The position numbers and the translations under genes are program-made. The notes beneath the pieces are model-generated. The model did no database searches. It saw nothing but the letters and a program-made list of their open reading frames with translations, and was not told the DNA's origin. A DNA stretch of 64,000 bases from an uncultured Prochlorococcus sp. (GTDB taxonomy: Bacteria > Cyanobacteriota > Cyanobacteriia > PCC-6307 > Cyanobiaceae): assembly GCA_902620895.1 (NCBI GenBank), contig CACNJU010000004.1, positions 46,565-110,564 of the forward strand. Reading direction: 5' to 3'. Each line of letters begins with the position of its first letter. Position 1 is the first letter of the stretch. Shown here piece by piece: positions 47,302-57,478 of this stretch.

Positions 47302-47341
47302 AAAAAATAATCAAGTTTTTATTAACTTGATTATTTTTTTT
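47302..47341. terminator. Bidirectional terminator between psaJ and gmk
   Basis: Perfect 16-base arms (47302-47317 and 47324-47339) flank a 6-base loop, with A-tract and T-tract ends on both strands. It works for psaFJ rightward and gmk leftward, and overlaps the last codons of gmk, whose stop is at 47311-47313. Confidence 0.85.
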
Positions 47342-47865
47342 GCAGTTTCATCAACATTGTGATTTGTTAATGCAAAATCAAATTGATTTGATACTGAAAT
47401 CTCATAATTTGCCCTTGAGAGTCTTTTTTTAATTGCCTCCTCTTTTTCTGTACCTCTATTTCTTATTCTTCTCTCTAACTCTTTTTTATCCGGAGGAAGT
47501 AAAAATATAGACAGTGAATTAGGGAACTTATTTTTTATTTGCCTTGCACCCTCTACTTCAATTTCAAGTAGTACAGTAAACCCCTTTTTTATTTTCGAAT
47601 CAACAGAAGACAAAGGAGTTCCATAGTAGTTTCCAGCGAATTGAGCCCATTCAAGAAAAAGATTTTGTTCAATCATTTCTTTAAACTTTTCTTGATTTAA
47701 AAAGTAGTAATTTTCACCATCCTTTTCTCCCTCTCTAGGTTCTCTAGTAGTTGCAGATATTGAAAGCCAAAAATTTTTTTCTTTACCTAATATTTCTTTA
47801 ACAACAGTTCCTTTACCCACCCCGCTGGGTCCAGTAAGGATAATGAGTTTTTTTTGATTTTTCAT
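47311..47865 (-). CDS. gmk: Guanylate kinase
   Basis: This 184-residue enzyme phosphorylates GMP to GDP. The P-loop is GPSGVGKGT, followed by SATTREPREGEKDGENYYF, the GMP-binding region. Normal length. Its 3' end is part of the shared terminator hairpin with psaJ. Confidence 0.96.
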   Translation of the reverse strand: MKNQKKLIILTGPSGVGKGTVVKEILGKEKNFWLSISATTREPREGEKDGENYYFLNQEKFKEMIEQNLFLEWAQFAGNYYGTPLSSVDSKIKKGFTVLLEIEVEGARQIKNKFPNSLSIFLLPPDKKELERRIRNRGTEKEEAIKKRLSRANYEISVSNQFDFALTNHNVDETAKKIIKLIKT

Positions 47866-47938
47866 ATTAAATTTTTTACAGTAGGATAAACATCTTGTGA
47901 ACTAAAAAGTAATAATGCAAAAAGGTGTTCCACAGATA

Positions 47939-49639
47939 ATGGATATTACATCTATTAGATCTGTCTTGCATTATTTAACAAAGAATATCTTACCTACAAA
48001 GTTTGAAACTGCCCAACAACCAGATCCCAATACAGTTCAATTATGTTTCAGAGGAGTTGATGCTCAAACATGGTTAGAAGTTTCATGGAATGGAGACTCG
48101 CCTAGAATACTAAAGATAAATAAGCCAGAAAAGATTGGGAGAGAAAGCACACTTTCTAAACAAATAAGATATGGATTAAAGTATATGGCTTTAATTTCGA
48201 TTGATCAAGATGATTTCGAGAGAGTTATAAAATTTGGTTTTGCAAAAAAACCTGGAGATGAAATTAGTAAATATTTAATCTTTGAGTTAATGGGAAAACA
48301 TAGTAATGTTTTTTATTTAGATAATAAACATAAAATAATTGCAGTTGGTAAACAAATTAAATCAAGTCAATCTAGTTTTAGAACAATTTCAACAGGATCA
48401 ATTTATTCTGGCCCTCCAGTCAATATGAAAAAAAGACCTAGAGAAGATGAGTCTTTTCAATCATGGAAAGACTCAATTTCGATAGTACCTGAGTCTTTAA
48501 AATACTGTTTAATAAATACCTATCAAGGAGTCAGCCCTATACTCACAAAACAATTAGAGGTTGTTAGCAAAACTGGCGATTCGGAAATAATGGGAAAAAA
48601 TATTGATTTCATTAGCGATTCAGACTTAAAGGAAATATTTAAAAATTGGAAGATTTGGATAAATAGGTTTAAAAATAATAACTACAACTTTTCCATTTTT
48701 AATAAAGATTTTTATTGTGTTTGGTTTTTCGATAAAGAAATTAATTGCGAAAATCAAATAGATTTATGCACCGGTATGGAGAATTATTATGATTTTCATT
48801 TGAAGCAAAAAAAACTCGAATTATTAAAAAAGAAAATTAAAGGGATAATTTTTAAACAGACCAATACTGAGAAAAAGAATTTAAATATCCAATATGATCT
48901 GCTGACAAAATCAGAAAACTACGAGGTATTTAAAGAAAAAGCCGATAATATATTCAGTTCAAGTGAACTCAAAAAAAGAGATATTATTAAAGGACAAAAA
49001 CTATATAAAAAGTCAAAAAAACTGAAGAGATCTAGAGAATTGATAAAAGAAAGATTAAGTATTTATGAGACGAATATTGAAAGATTAGATGAATTCACTA
49101 CACTTCTAGAAAATCTAAATTCTTTAAATAATGAAAAACTATTAACGAGAATCAAACTACTTGAAGAAATTATGGAAGAAATATGTAATGACTTTAATAT
49201 TAATATCAAAAGGCAAAGAGAAGATAAGAAAAGTATATCTGAGATACAATCTTCACCAATTCAGGTTGACACTCCCACAGGATTGAAAGTTCAGGTTGGG
49301 AGAAATATGAGGCAAAATGATTTAATAAGCTTTAAATTTTCAAAAAAAGGCGATCTATGGTTTCATGCACAGGAATCACCAGGTAGTCATGTAGTTTTAA
49401 AGTCTTCATCTCAAGCAGCATCTGAACAAGATCTTCAAATAGCTGCAGATCTAGCTGCTTTATTTAGTAAGGCAAAAAGAAACATTAAAGTTCCAATTAA
49501 TTTAGTAAAGATCAAAGATTTACAAAAAATAAAAAAAGGAGGACAGGGTTGCGTTTCCTTTAAAAATGGAGAAATTATTTGGGGAAATCCTACAAGAGGA
49601 GAAGATTACATTAAAAAAAATCTTAAAACAGTAATTTAG
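47939..49639 (+). CDS. NFACT-family protein (RqcH-like, ribosome quality control)
   Basis: The product is about 566 residues from the ATG at 47939, where the family N-terminus MDITSIRSVLHYL begins (an upstream ATG at 47915 adds 8 residues). It has NFACT-N, a long coiled-coil (about 275-400) and a C-terminal NFACT-R domain with HAQESPGSHVVLKS, the family signature. RqcH binds split 60S/50S-nascent-chain complexes and adds alanine tails. It is often misnamed fibronectin-binding protein. Confidence 0.85.
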   Translation: MDITSIRSVLHYLTKNILPTKFETAQQPDPNTVQLCFRGVDAQTWLEVSWNGDSPRILKINKPEKIGRESTLSKQIRYGLKYMALISIDQDDFERVIKFGFAKKPGDEISKYLIFELMGKHSNVFYLDNKHKIIAVGKQIKSSQSSFRTISTGSIYSGPPVNMKKRPREDESFQSWKDSISIVPESLKYCLINTYQGVSPILTKQLEVVSKTGDSEIMGKNIDFISDSDLKEIFKNWKIWINRFKNNNYNFSIFNKDFYCVWFFDKEINCENQIDLCTGMENYYDFHLKQKKLELLKKKIKGIIFKQTNTEKKNLNIQYDLLTKSENYEVFKEKADNIFSSSELKKRDIIKGQKLYKKSKKLKRSRELIKERLSIYETNIERLDEFTTLLENLNSLNNEKLLTRIKLLEEIMEEICNDFNINIKRQREDKKSISEIQSSPIQVDTPTGLKVQVGRNMRQNDLISFKFSKKGDLWFHAQESPGSHVVLKSSSQAASEQDLQIAADLAALFSKAKRNIKVPINLVKIKDLQKIKKGGQGCVSFKNGEIIWGNPTRGEDYIKKNLKTVI

Positions 49640-49667
49640 TTTATAATAAAAAAAATTTTAAATCTAA

Positions 49668-49928
49668 ATGTTTGATTTTCTTTTGGGCACTCATGAATTT
49701 TTAGGAAATCATAGTTTCCCAGAATTTATTGTCGGATATCTATTTGGTGCTGCTTTAATAATTGGAGCTCCTACTGTTTTCTTATTACTTGCCTTCGTAA
49801 GCGCTTTAATGAAAACAAATGGGAAAATGGGTGGATATAGAGAATATGAAACATATGGTGAATCATCTCTTAATGATGCCCCTCCTTTCTTATTACCAGA
49901 TCCAACTAATCCTAAATTAAGCAAATAA
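49668..49928 (+). CDS. Small cyanobacterial membrane protein
   Basis: The product is 86 residues with one long hydrophobic segment (about 21-47, VGYLFGAALIIGAP and following) and a polar tail with YREYETYGESS and PPFLLPDPTNP. I could not assign a family with confidence; a photosystem II assembly protein (Psb35 type) is a possibility only. It is 28 bases downstream of the RqcH-like gene on the same strand and precedes tatC. Confidence 0.65.
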   Translation: MFDFLLGTHEFLGNHSFPEFIVGYLFGAALIIGAPTVFLLLAFVSALMKTNGKMGGYREYETYGESSLNDAPPFLLPDPTNPKLSK

Positions 49929-50004
49929 TTAAATTAAACGAAAACAAATTGGACTTTGAAAATAGTAAATTTGAACCTTTTTCTTACAGAATCTCTATTA
50001 AATA

Positions 50005-50763
50005 ATGAGAGGTACAGATCAAAGTGAAAATAAGCTATCAGATTTGATGAGTTTTAGTGATCATCTAGACGAGCTCCGTCAAAGGATACTAAACTCAATT
50101 TACTCAATACTTATTTCAATATTTTTTAGTTTTCTAATTATAAAGCCATTAATATCTTTTTTAGAAATCCCGGCTGGTGATATTCATTTACTACAGCTTG
50201 CCCCGGGAGAGTTTTTATTTGTAGCTATTAAAGTCGCAGGTTACAGCGGATTAATAGTTTCTATGCCTTATATTTTTTATCAAATAATATTATTCATTTC
50301 CCCTGGGTTAACAAAACAAGAAAAAAGCCTTATATTGCCTGCAGTTTTTGGTTCAGGTCTTCTATTTTTTTTGGGATTAATTTTTTCATGGTGGATATTA
50401 GTTCCTGCAGCCATAAATTTCTTTATAACTTTCGGTGCTGATATTGTTGAACCAACTTGGTCTATAGAAAGATATTTTGATTTTGTACTCTTATTAATGT
50501 CTAGCACTGCCATAGCTTTTCAATTGCCAGTATTACAATTTATTCTTGGTTCTCTTGGAATAATTACAACAGAAAAAATGATTTCAAATTGGAAGATAGT
50601 TGTAATCTCCTCAGCAATCTTATCTGCAGTGATTACCCCTTCAACAGATCCATTGACGATGTCATTGCTATCTATATCGATAGTGTTTTTATTTTTTGTA
50701 GGTACTGGATTAACTTACTTATCAGAAAATCTCAAGTCAAAAACTCTTTCATCTTCTCATTAA
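50005..50763 (+). CDS. tatC: Twin-arginine translocase subunit TatC
   Basis: This 252-residue protein has about six membrane segments, a normal TatC length. The N-terminal cytoplasmic SFSDHLDELRQRI and the LFLSPGL-type motif (ILFISPGLTKQEK) are typical. TatC binds twin-arginine signal peptides for export of folded proteins. petC, a likely Tat substrate, follows at 51173. It overlaps the convergent DUF3067 gene by 32 bases. Confidence 0.94.
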   Translation: MRGTDQSENKLSDLMSFSDHLDELRQRILNSIYSILISIFFSFLIIKPLISFLEIPAGDIHLLQLAPGEFLFVAIKVAGYSGLIVSMPYIFYQIILFISPGLTKQEKSLILPAVFGSGLLFFLGLIFSWWILVPAAINFFITFGADIVEPTWSIERYFDFVLLLMSSTAIAFQLPVLQFILGSLGIITTEKMISNWKIVVISSAILSAVITPSTDPLTMSLLSISIVFLFFVGTGLTYLSENLKSKTLSSSH

Positions 50764-51049
50764 GATTTAATTGCAAGCTGACAGCTCTGCCTAACCTTGG
50801 CTTAGCATTGACTTTCATTAGCCATTCCCTTACTTCCTCTGAATACCCACATCTATTTAAAATCTCAATTTTATCAGCTATTGATCTTTTATATTCATCT
50901 TCACTTAAAGGAAATGATTCCTGTCCAAGAAATCCCCACATCATTTGAAAATAAACAAAATTTCCTCTTCTAAACAATCTAAAATCATATTTTTTTCCCC
51001 AGCGATGAATCAAATAATGGATAACTTCATCTACTAGTAATGGGTTCAT
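50732..51049 (-). CDS. DUF3067 family protein
   Basis: This 105-residue protein has no signal or membrane segment. It has WGKKYDFRLFRRGNFVYFQMMW and LNRCGYSEEVREWL, typical of the DUF3067 family of cyanobacteria and plastids, to my recollection. Function is unknown. The 32-base overlap with tatC at the 3' ends is convergent, so it does not affect starts. Confidence 0.75.
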   Translation of the reverse strand: MNPLLVDEVIHYLIHRWGKKYDFRLFRRGNFVYFQMMWGFLGQESFPLSEDEYKRSIADKIEILNRCGYSEEVREWLMKVNAKPRLGRAVSLQLNLNEKMKEFLT

Positions 51050-51172
51050 TTAAATCAATTAATTAAGACTTCCTAAACATTTACTTTAAATTATTAAAAG
51101 TCCTATCTATTTGCAACAGAAATTGAACAATTTGATCCATAATAACTAATAAATAACAGAACCAAGTAGCGA

Positions 51173-51709
51173 ATGACTCAATTAAGTTCCAATGATGTCC
51201 CTTCAATGGGTCGAAGGCAATTTATGAATCTTCTTACATTTGGTACTGCAACTGGTGTTGCTTTAGGAGCTCTTTACCCCGTAGCAAATTATTTCATGCC
51301 TTTAAGAGCAGGTGGAGGCAGTGGTGGAACATCTGCTAAAGATGAATTAGGGAATCCAATAACCAAGACAGGTTGGTTAGCTACCCATCAAGCAGGAGAC
51401 AGAAGTCTTGTGCAGGGTCTAAAGGGCGATCCAACTTATTTAATCGTTAATGAGAGTGGGGAAATAGGAGAATTTGGCTTAAACGCAATTTGTACTCATT
51501 TAGGTTGCGTTGTCCCATGGGATAGTGGTGCTAATAAATTTATATGTCCTTGTCATGGTAGTCAGTACGATACAAATGGGAAGGTAGTCAGAGGGCCTGC
51601 TCCTTTATCTCTAGCTCTAGCTCATGTCGATATCGAAGATGATGCTGTACTCGTCAAACAATGGTCAGAAACTGACTTTAGAACTAATGAAAATCCATGG
51701 TGGGCATAA
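51173..51709 (+). CDS. petC: Rieske iron-sulfur protein of the cytochrome b6f complex
   Basis: This 178-residue protein carries the [2Fe-2S] cluster that passes electrons from plastoquinol to cytochrome f. Cluster ligands are CTHLGC (Cys107, His109, with Cys112) and CPCH (Cys125, Cys127, His128). The N-terminus has twin arginines (GRRQFMN) before a hydrophobic segment (about 19-42), as expected for Tat export. petA follows 3 bases downstream. Confidence 0.97.
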   Translation: MTQLSSNDVPSMGRRQFMNLLTFGTATGVALGALYPVANYFMPLRAGGGSGGTSAKDELGNPITKTGWLATHQAGDRSLVQGLKGDPTYLIVNESGEIGEFGLNAICTHLGCVVPWDSGANKFICPCHGSQYDTNGKVVRGPAPLSLALAHVDIEDDAVLVKQWSETDFRTNENPWWA

Positions 51710-51712
51710 AAA

Positions 51713-52666
51713 ATGATAAGTCTTAAAAATCAAATCATGAAAAAAACAAGTTTATTTATCTGTACTCTGCTTTTCATTTCTAGCATTGTATTTTATCCAA
51801 GGATCACTTTTGCTTATCCATTTTGGGCTCAGCAAAACTACGAATCTCCCCGAGAAGCCACAGGGAAGATAGTCTGTGCAAATTGTCATTTAGCTCAGAT
51901 GCCTACAATTGCAGAGGTTCCACAATCTGTTGGTGCTGATAGTGTTTTCAAAGCTGTTGTCAAAATACCCTACAAAAATGACTTAAAAGAGATTGGAGCT
52001 GATGGTTCTGAAGTTCCATTACAAGTTGGTGCTGTTGTAATGCTGCCTGATGGTTTCAAACTTGCTCCTCAAGAAAGATGGACAGAAGAGATCAAAGAAG
52101 AGACAGAGGGAGTATATTTCACTAATTACAGTGAAGAGAAAGATAATATAATCATTGTCGGACCTTTACCTGGCGATACTAATAAAGAAATTGTTTTTCC
52201 TGTACTTTCCCCTGATCCATCTACTAATAAAGAATATCACTATGGAAAATACTCGTTACATATCGGAGGCAATAGAGGTAGAGGTCAGGTATACCCAACT
52301 GGAGACAAAAGCAATAATGTAGTGTTCACTTCTTCCATCTCAGGAACTATAAACTCAATAGAAACAATTGAAGATGGTAGCTATAAGGTCAATATAGAAA
52401 ACGAGAATGGTGATATAACTACTGAATCGGTTCCTGTTGGTCCACAACTTATCGTAAAAGCACAAGACAAAATTAATGCAGGTGACCCGCTTACTAATGA
52501 CCCCAACGTTGGCGGCTTTGGCCAACTAGATGCTGAGGTTGTACTTCAGAGCCCTTATAGAGTAATAGGATTGATTGCATTCTTTATTGGTGTAGGTCTA
52601 ACACAAATACTTTTAGTATTAAAGAAAAAACAAGTAGAAAAAGTGCAAGCAGCAGAGGGTATCTAA
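51713..52666 (+). CDS. petA: Cytochrome f
   Basis: This 317-residue protein is the c-type haem subunit of cytochrome b6f. The haem motif is CANCH (Cys55, Cys58, His59). The mature start YPFWAQQ (Tyr35) follows a signal peptide; its alpha-amino group serves as the sixth haem ligand in this family. A C-terminal membrane helix is present (about 287-305). An internal ATG at 51737 is an alternative start. Confidence 0.97.
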   Translation: MISLKNQIMKKTSLFICTLLFISSIVFYPRITFAYPFWAQQNYESPREATGKIVCANCHLAQMPTIAEVPQSVGADSVFKAVVKIPYKNDLKEIGADGSEVPLQVGAVVMLPDGFKLAPQERWTEEIKEETEGVYFTNYSEEKDNIIIVGPLPGDTNKEIVFPVLSPDPSTNKEYHYGKYSLHIGGNRGRGQVYPTGDKSNNVVFTSSISGTINSIETIEDGSYKVNIENENGDITTESVPVGPQLIVKAQDKINAGDPLTNDPNVGGFGQLDAEVVLQSPYRVIGLIAFFIGVGLTQILLVLKKKQVEKVQAAEGI

Positions 52667-52676
52667 CTTCCTTTCA

Positions 52677-53570
52677 ATGCTTACACTTCAAGCTTTTATA
52701 CAATCTCCAGGAGAAACTTTTTTAAATTTAGGATTTCTAACTATTAGATGGTATGGATTGCTTATTTCGGTTTCAGTTTTAATAGGTCTATTTGTCTCTA
52801 AAAAACTTGCAAAGGCAAGAAATATTAATCCAGAGTTAATTAGTGAAATACTTCCATCATTAATAATCTTTTCATTAATTGGAGCTAGAGCTTATTACGT
52901 AATTTTCGAGTGGAGGCAATATAGCGGAGAGAACTTTTTTACTTCTTTTGAACTATTCAATAACATTATTCAAATACCCTCTTTTCTTGCAGTTTGGGAA
53001 GGAGGCATAGCAATCCACGGAGGTCTAATTGGAGGATTGATATCTATTATCTATTTCTGTAAGACGAAAAAAATTAATTTAAAAACTTTTATAGATGTAT
53101 TAATACCCTCGATTATTCTTGGACAATCAATAGGAAGGTGGGGAAATTTTTTCAATAATGAAGCCTTTGGAGTTCCTACAAATTTGCCTTGGAAGTTATT
53201 TATACCTATCCAAAATAGGCCTTTAGAATTTCTTAATTATGATTTTTTTCATCCTACATTTCTCTATGAGTCATTTTGGAATCTCTTAATTTTTATCGTC
53301 CTTATTATTATCTTTAATAAACAAAATAAAACAGATTTTTTCAGGCCTGGCCTTATTAGCTGTATTTATTTAATAAGTTATAGCTTTGGAAGATTCTGGA
53401 TTGAAGGTTTAAGAACTGACCCACTATGCATTGGTGGACTTCCACCTTTCTGTGATGGAGGTATAAGAATGGCTCAATTTATAAGTATTTTTCTATTTTC
53501 TTCTGGATTAATTGGAATATTTTTTTTAAGATTAAGAACAAATAGTGGGAAAAATAGAAAGGATGAATAA
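52677..53570 (+). CDS. lgt: Prolipoprotein diacylglyceryl transferase
   Basis: This 297-residue membrane enzyme transfers diacylglyceryl to the lipobox cysteine of prolipoproteins. The family signature [17 protein letters not shown] is present, with [10 protein letters not shown] and the start [16 protein letters not shown]. It has about seven membrane segments. It lies 10 bases after petA and overlaps the cobM start. Confidence 0.95.
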   Translation: MLTLQAFIQSPGETFLNLGFLTIRWYGLLISVSVLIGLFVSKKLAKARNINPELISEILPSLIIFSLIGARAYYVIFEWRQYSGENFFTSFELFNNIIQIPSFLAVWEGGIAIHGGLIGGLISIIYFCKTKKINLKTFIDVLIPSIILGQSIGRWGNFFNNEAFGVPTNLPWKLFIPIQNRPLEFLNYDFFHPTFLYESFWNLLIFIVLIIIFNKQNKTDFFRPGLISCIYLISYSFGRFWIEGLRTDPLCIGGLPPFCDGGIRMAQFISIFLFSSGLIGIFFLRLRTNSGKNRKDE

Positions 53571-54318
53571 TAAAATATCCTTTATTGGTGTTGGTCCAGG
53601 TGATCCAGAATTATTAACTTTAAAAGCATTAAAAAAAATAAAAATTGCAGATGTCATTATTTGGACTGATTCTCTTATTCCAGAAAAGATTTTAGATTTT
53701 GCTAAAGAAGGTTCTGAAAAAATAAAAACTAGTTCTCTCAACTTAGAGCAAATCACCTCAATTATGATAGAAAAATTTCAGGCAGGGAAAACTGTTATAA
53801 GGTTGCATGATGGAGACCCTTGCCTTTTTGGAGCAATTAGAGAGCAAATCGAAATTTTAAAAAACGAAAAAATTGAAATCGAGGTTGTTCCTGGAGTAAG
53901 TGCTTTTCAAGTTGCTGCAGCATATCATGAAGCTGAATTAACTATCCCTGACGTAACTCAAACAATAATTTTAACTAGAGCAGGAGGGCGAACAGGGATG
54001 CCCGAAAAAGAATCTCTGAAAGATCTTGCGAAACACAATTCCTCTATATGTCTTTATCTAAGTGCTAGGCATGTGAAAAAGTCTCAAGAAACTCTACTAG
54101 AGTTCTACCCTCCAGAGACTAAAGTAATTGTTGGATTCAGAGTATCTTGGGAGGATGGTTGGACATCATTAATAGAATTAAAAGATATGGAAAAATTTTC
54201 TATTGAGAAAAGACTAATTAGAACAACAATTTACATAATTAGCCCAGCGATTAGTAATTCTCAAAAAAGATCTAATCTTTACAATCCATCTTACAGGCAT
54301 TTGTTTAGGAATAAATAA
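53563..54318 (+). CDS. cobM: Precorrin-4 C11-methyltransferase
   Basis: This protein of about 251 residues adds a methyl group at C11 of precorrin-4 in corrin synthesis. It has the tetrapyrrole-methylase start [19 protein letters not shown], the [15 protein letters not shown] loop and the [23 protein letters not shown] segment typical of CobM. The ATG at 53563 overlaps the lgt stop by 8 bases; a GTG at 53545 is possible but gives an unconserved extension. Confidence 0.92.
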   Translation: MNNKISFIGVGPGDPELLTLKALKKIKIADVIIWTDSLIPEKILDFAKEGSEKIKTSSLNLEQITSIMIEKFQAGKTVIRLHDGDPCLFGAIREQIEILKNEKIEIEVVPGVSAFQVAAAYHEAELTIPDVTQTIILTRAGGRTGMPEKESLKDLAKHNSSICLYLSARHVKKSQETLLEFYPPETKVIVGFRVSWEDGWTSLIELKDMEKFSIEKRLIRTTIYIISPAISNSQKRSNLYNPSYRHLFRNK

Positions 54319-54373
54319 TCTTTAAGTTGTTAGAAAAATATTAATTACTATAATTAGTAAAAATTTACTTGCT

Positions 54374-54868
54374 TTGAAAGAAATAAAATCTGTTTCGGAA
54401 ATTAACAATAAAGGAAGAGATTCCTCTTTCAAGAGAATCGGAAATTTCATTAAAGAGGCTAGGTTAAGTAAAAATCAATCTATTGAAGAATTGGCTTCTG
54501 ATTTAAAAATCGGAGCTCATCAACTAGAAGCCATAGAAGAAGGTAATGAAGAAAAACTACCTGAAAAAGTATTTGTCAAAGCAATGATTAGGCGGATTTC
54601 ACAGAAGCTCAAACTTGATACAGAATTTTTAATGGATGAATTCAAGACAGAGAGAAAAGAAGTGAAAATTGAAGAAATAGTTGAAGAAGTTTCCAAAAAA
54701 AATTATAAATCTAGGCAATCCAATAATTTTAATCCACTAGGATTCCTAATATTTATTTTAATTTCAGGCTTTCTCGGACTAATCGCCTCATCCTTAATTT
54801 TCAATTTATTTTCAGATTCTTCTCAGAATCAAACTCCAAAACAAGAACTAATTAAAAAAACTAAATAA
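54374..54868 (+). CDS. RodZ-like membrane protein with N-terminal HTH
   Basis: This 164-residue protein has an N-terminal HTH of the RodZ (HTH_25) type (about 23-80, IGNFIKEARLSKNQSIEELASDLKIGAHQLEAIE), a charged linker and one membrane segment (about 121-145). RodZ in rods links MreB to the cell wall, but its large periplasmic domain is missing here. The protein ends about 20 residues after the membrane segment. The start is TTG; the stop overlaps ppx by 8 bases, convergent. Confidence 0.75.
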   Translation: MKEIKSVSEINNKGRDSSFKRIGNFIKEARLSKNQSIEELASDLKIGAHQLEAIEEGNEEKLPEKVFVKAMIRRISQKLKLDTEFLMDEFKTERKEVKIEEIVEEVSKKNYKSRQSNNFNPLGFLIFILISGFLGLIASSLIFNLFSDSSQNQTPKQELIKKTK

Positions 54869-56456
54869 CTTTTAATTCCAAATTCTTTAGTTCTTTTATT
54901 ACATTACGGCATAATCCTAAGTTCCATTTTTCAAGAAGAAGATCATGGTTTCTATCTAAAGGTAAAAGCTGAAATATAAGATTATTTTCCTGTAATTTTA
55001 TTTGAACTGAGGAGATCACCTTGTCAGGTCTTTGATCAAGAGCTGCTGCTAGTCTCAGGATTAATGACATTTCAAGAACTAATGTTTTATCTTCTTTGGA
55101 TATTAAATTTTGCCAAGACTCATGTCTTTTCTTGGGTAGAGTCTTTCTATGGTACCTAGCAATTGAAGCAATAATATTTGTTTCTGCTTCAGAATATCCC
55201 AACAACTCACAATTTTTTATTAAGTACCAAGAGTGTTTGTGATATGAACCAACATTCACATATTTGCCACAATTATAAAGATTAGAAGCTGCCCAAAGAA
55301 GTTCTTTAGCTTTAGGGTCATTATCGCTATGAAAGATATTTTTAGTCTGATCATAGATTTGAAAGGCAATATCAATAACTTTCTCAGTTCTTGTATTATC
55401 TACTCCAAACTTTCTGGCCTGATGGACTATAGTTGTTTTTCTAATATTGCCTTGAATATTTAACTCATTTTTAATTATCCCTTTACGAAGCATCCAATCC
55501 ACAACCAAACCCTCTCTCAGCGCCCTCTCACTTATTATTAATTCATCAAAGTTCAACATCTCCATTGAGGTGTTTAATATCAATGCTCCTGGAATAATTA
55601 TTTCTGCTCTTCTCTCACTTAATGAAGGTATTTTCTTGATTTCCGAAACTGGCAATTTAATTAGTTTTTCTAATACATTTTGTAAATCTTCCCTTTTAAA
55701 TTTATAACCATGCAACTTTTGTTTAGATTCTCCCAAATCAAGTGAAATCAAATTTCCTAATGAGGTTGCAGTGCCACTGGTTGCAATCATAGATAAAGGC
55801 TTATCGCCCTCAGATCTACTCTTTATTTTTCGAACAGATGGTTCTAAAGATCCTTTAATAAAAGTTGTTAAAAAACTCGATCTTTCTGAAGTTATAGACC
55901 CTTTATTTAAAAAATCATTTTTAAGTCTTACAGCACCAATTCTCGAACTAGTAAGAGCTATAGCATCTTTTTTATCTGCAAGTATTAATTCTGTAGATCC
56001 TCCTCCAATATCTATGATTACAAAAGACTGATCTTCAAAAGACATCCCAGAAAGAACACCAAGATAAATTAATCTGGCTTCCTCGGAACCACTTATCATT
56101 TCTATTTGAATATCAGTTTCATCAAGAACTCTTCTAATAAAATCTTGACCGTTTGGAGCTTCCCTAACTGCACTCGTTGCTGCTGTTACTATTTGTTTTA
56201 CTCCATTACTTTTACAATATTCCTTAAATCGCTTAAGAGTAACTAATGCCCTTTGGATTGATTCTTCAGTAAGATTACCCTCCTCATCTCTTTCTCCAAG
56301 ACGAGTGGTTGATTTATCAGTAAATTTTATTGAAAATGATTTTAATTCTAGATTAATTTCTGCTACCAAGAGATGTGTAGAGTTAGTTCCAATGTCAATA
56401 GAAGCAACTAAAATTTGTTTTTCTTGAAAATATCTTAAATCTTGTTTCAGTATCAT
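54861..56456 (-). CDS. ppx: Exopolyphosphatase (Ppx/GppA family)
   Basis: This 531-residue ASKHA enzyme has the conserved ATP/phosphate loops VASIDIGTNSTHLLVAEI and VIIDIGGGSTELIL, followed by ATSGTATSLGNL. A C-terminal HD-like helical domain follows, as in long Ppx proteins. It hydrolyses polyphosphate from the end, which controls phosphate storage. Guanosine pentaphosphate hydrolysis is the alternative. Confidence 0.92.
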   Translation of the reverse strand: MILKQDLRYFQEKQILVASIDIGTNSTHLLVAEINLELKSFSIKFTDKSTTRLGERDEEGNLTEESIQRALVTLKRFKEYCKSNGVKQIVTAATSAVREAPNGQDFIRRVLDETDIQIEMISGSEEARLIYLGVLSGMSFEDQSFVIIDIGGGSTELILADKKDAIALTSSRIGAVRLKNDFLNKGSITSERSSFLTTFIKGSLEPSVRKIKSRSEGDKPLSMIATSGTATSLGNLISLDLGESKQKLHGYKFKREDLQNVLEKLIKLPVSEIKKIPSLSERRAEIIIPGALILNTSMEMLNFDELIISERALREGLVVDWMLRKGIIKNELNIQGNIRKTTIVHQARKFGVDNTRTEKVIDIAFQIYDQTKNIFHSDNDPKAKELLWAASNLYNCGKYVNVGSYHKHSWYLIKNCELLGYSEAETNIIASIARYHRKTLPKKRHESWQNLISKEDKTLVLEMSLILRLAAALDQRPDKVISSVQIKLQENNLIFQLLPLDRNHDLLLEKWNLGLCRNVIKELKNLELKVI

Positions 56457-56560
56457 TTCTTTTTATAAGACGAAGATATCTTTAATCCATTAATAAATAT
56501 ACCCAACATTGATTATTAAATAATAGAAATTATTTAATCCTAGTAAGATTATTTAAAGTT

Positions 56561-57469
56561 ATGAAATATACAATAGGTCATATGCAAAATAAAAATCGAC
56601 AAATTAAATTAAGTACTTTTTTTGAATTATTAAGGTGGAATAAGCCGACTGGAAGAATGATCTTACTTATTCCTGCTGGATGGAGTTTATATTTAACCCC
56701 AGAAGCTAATCCAACATTTTTAATGTTACTAAGAATAATATTGGGAGGACTACTAGTAAGTGGATTAGGCTGCGTGGTTAATGATATTTGGGACAAAAAA
56801 ATTGATCAAAGAGTTGTTAGGACAAAAAATAGACCTCTAGCTGCAAATAAAATCGGTCTTAAAACAGCTTATTCAATTCTTTTCTTTTTAATTTTATGTA
56901 GCTTCTTTTTAACTTTGTCACTACCTCAGCCTGGAAGAACCCTTTCCATTTCACTTGCTTTTTTAGCTTTACCTATTATTTTAATTTATCCTTCTGCCAA
57001 AAGATGGTTTAAATATCCTCAATTAATCTTATCCATATGCTGGGGTTTTGCTGTCTTAATTCCCTGGGCCGCAAATGAAGGCAATTTAAATAGTATTGTT
57101 TTATTGTTTTGCTGGCTAGCTACCATTTTTTGGACTTTTGGCTTTGACACGATTTATGCTTTAGCAGATAAAAAATATGATATCAAAATTGGAATAAATA
57201 GTTCCGCTGTTAACCTCCAGAACAATACAAGAATAACTATTCAAATTTGCTATTTTTTAACTTCTTGTTTTCTCGCATTATGCGGATTTATTAATCAAAT
57301 GGATTTTATTTTTTGGCCAATTTGGCTTACAACGTCAATATTAATGCAGAGAGATATACTGAAAGTATTTCCTGAGGAAATGCAATCAATAAAAAATATT
57401 GGGAATCACTTCAAAAATCAATCAATTTATGGAGGAGTCCTTTTATTAGGAATTATTATTGCCTCATAA
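56561..57469 (+). CDS. ubiA: 4-hydroxybenzoate polyprenyltransferase (plastoquinone synthesis)
   Basis: This 302-residue membrane protein has about eight membrane segments and the two aspartate-rich motifs of UbiA enzymes: NDIWDKKID (first) and DTIYALADKKYD (second), which bind prenyl diphosphate through magnesium. In cyanobacteria it probably prenylates 4-hydroxybenzoate for plastoquinone. ATG at 56582 is an alternative start. ldcA follows 9 bases later. Confidence 0.92.
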   Translation: MKYTIGHMQNKNRQIKLSTFFELLRWNKPTGRMILLIPAGWSLYLTPEANPTFLMLLRIILGGLLVSGLGCVVNDIWDKKIDQRVVRTKNRPLAANKIGLKTAYSILFFLILCSFFLTLSLPQPGRTLSISLAFLALPIILIYPSAKRWFKYPQLILSICWGFAVLIPWAANEGNLNSIVLLFCWLATIFWTFGFDTIYALADKKYDIKIGINSSAVNLQNNTRITIQICYFLTSCFLALCGFINQMDFIFWPIWLTTSILMQRDILKVFPEEMQSIKNIGNHFKNQSIYGGVLLLGIIIAS

Positions 57470-57478
57470 ATTCTAAAT

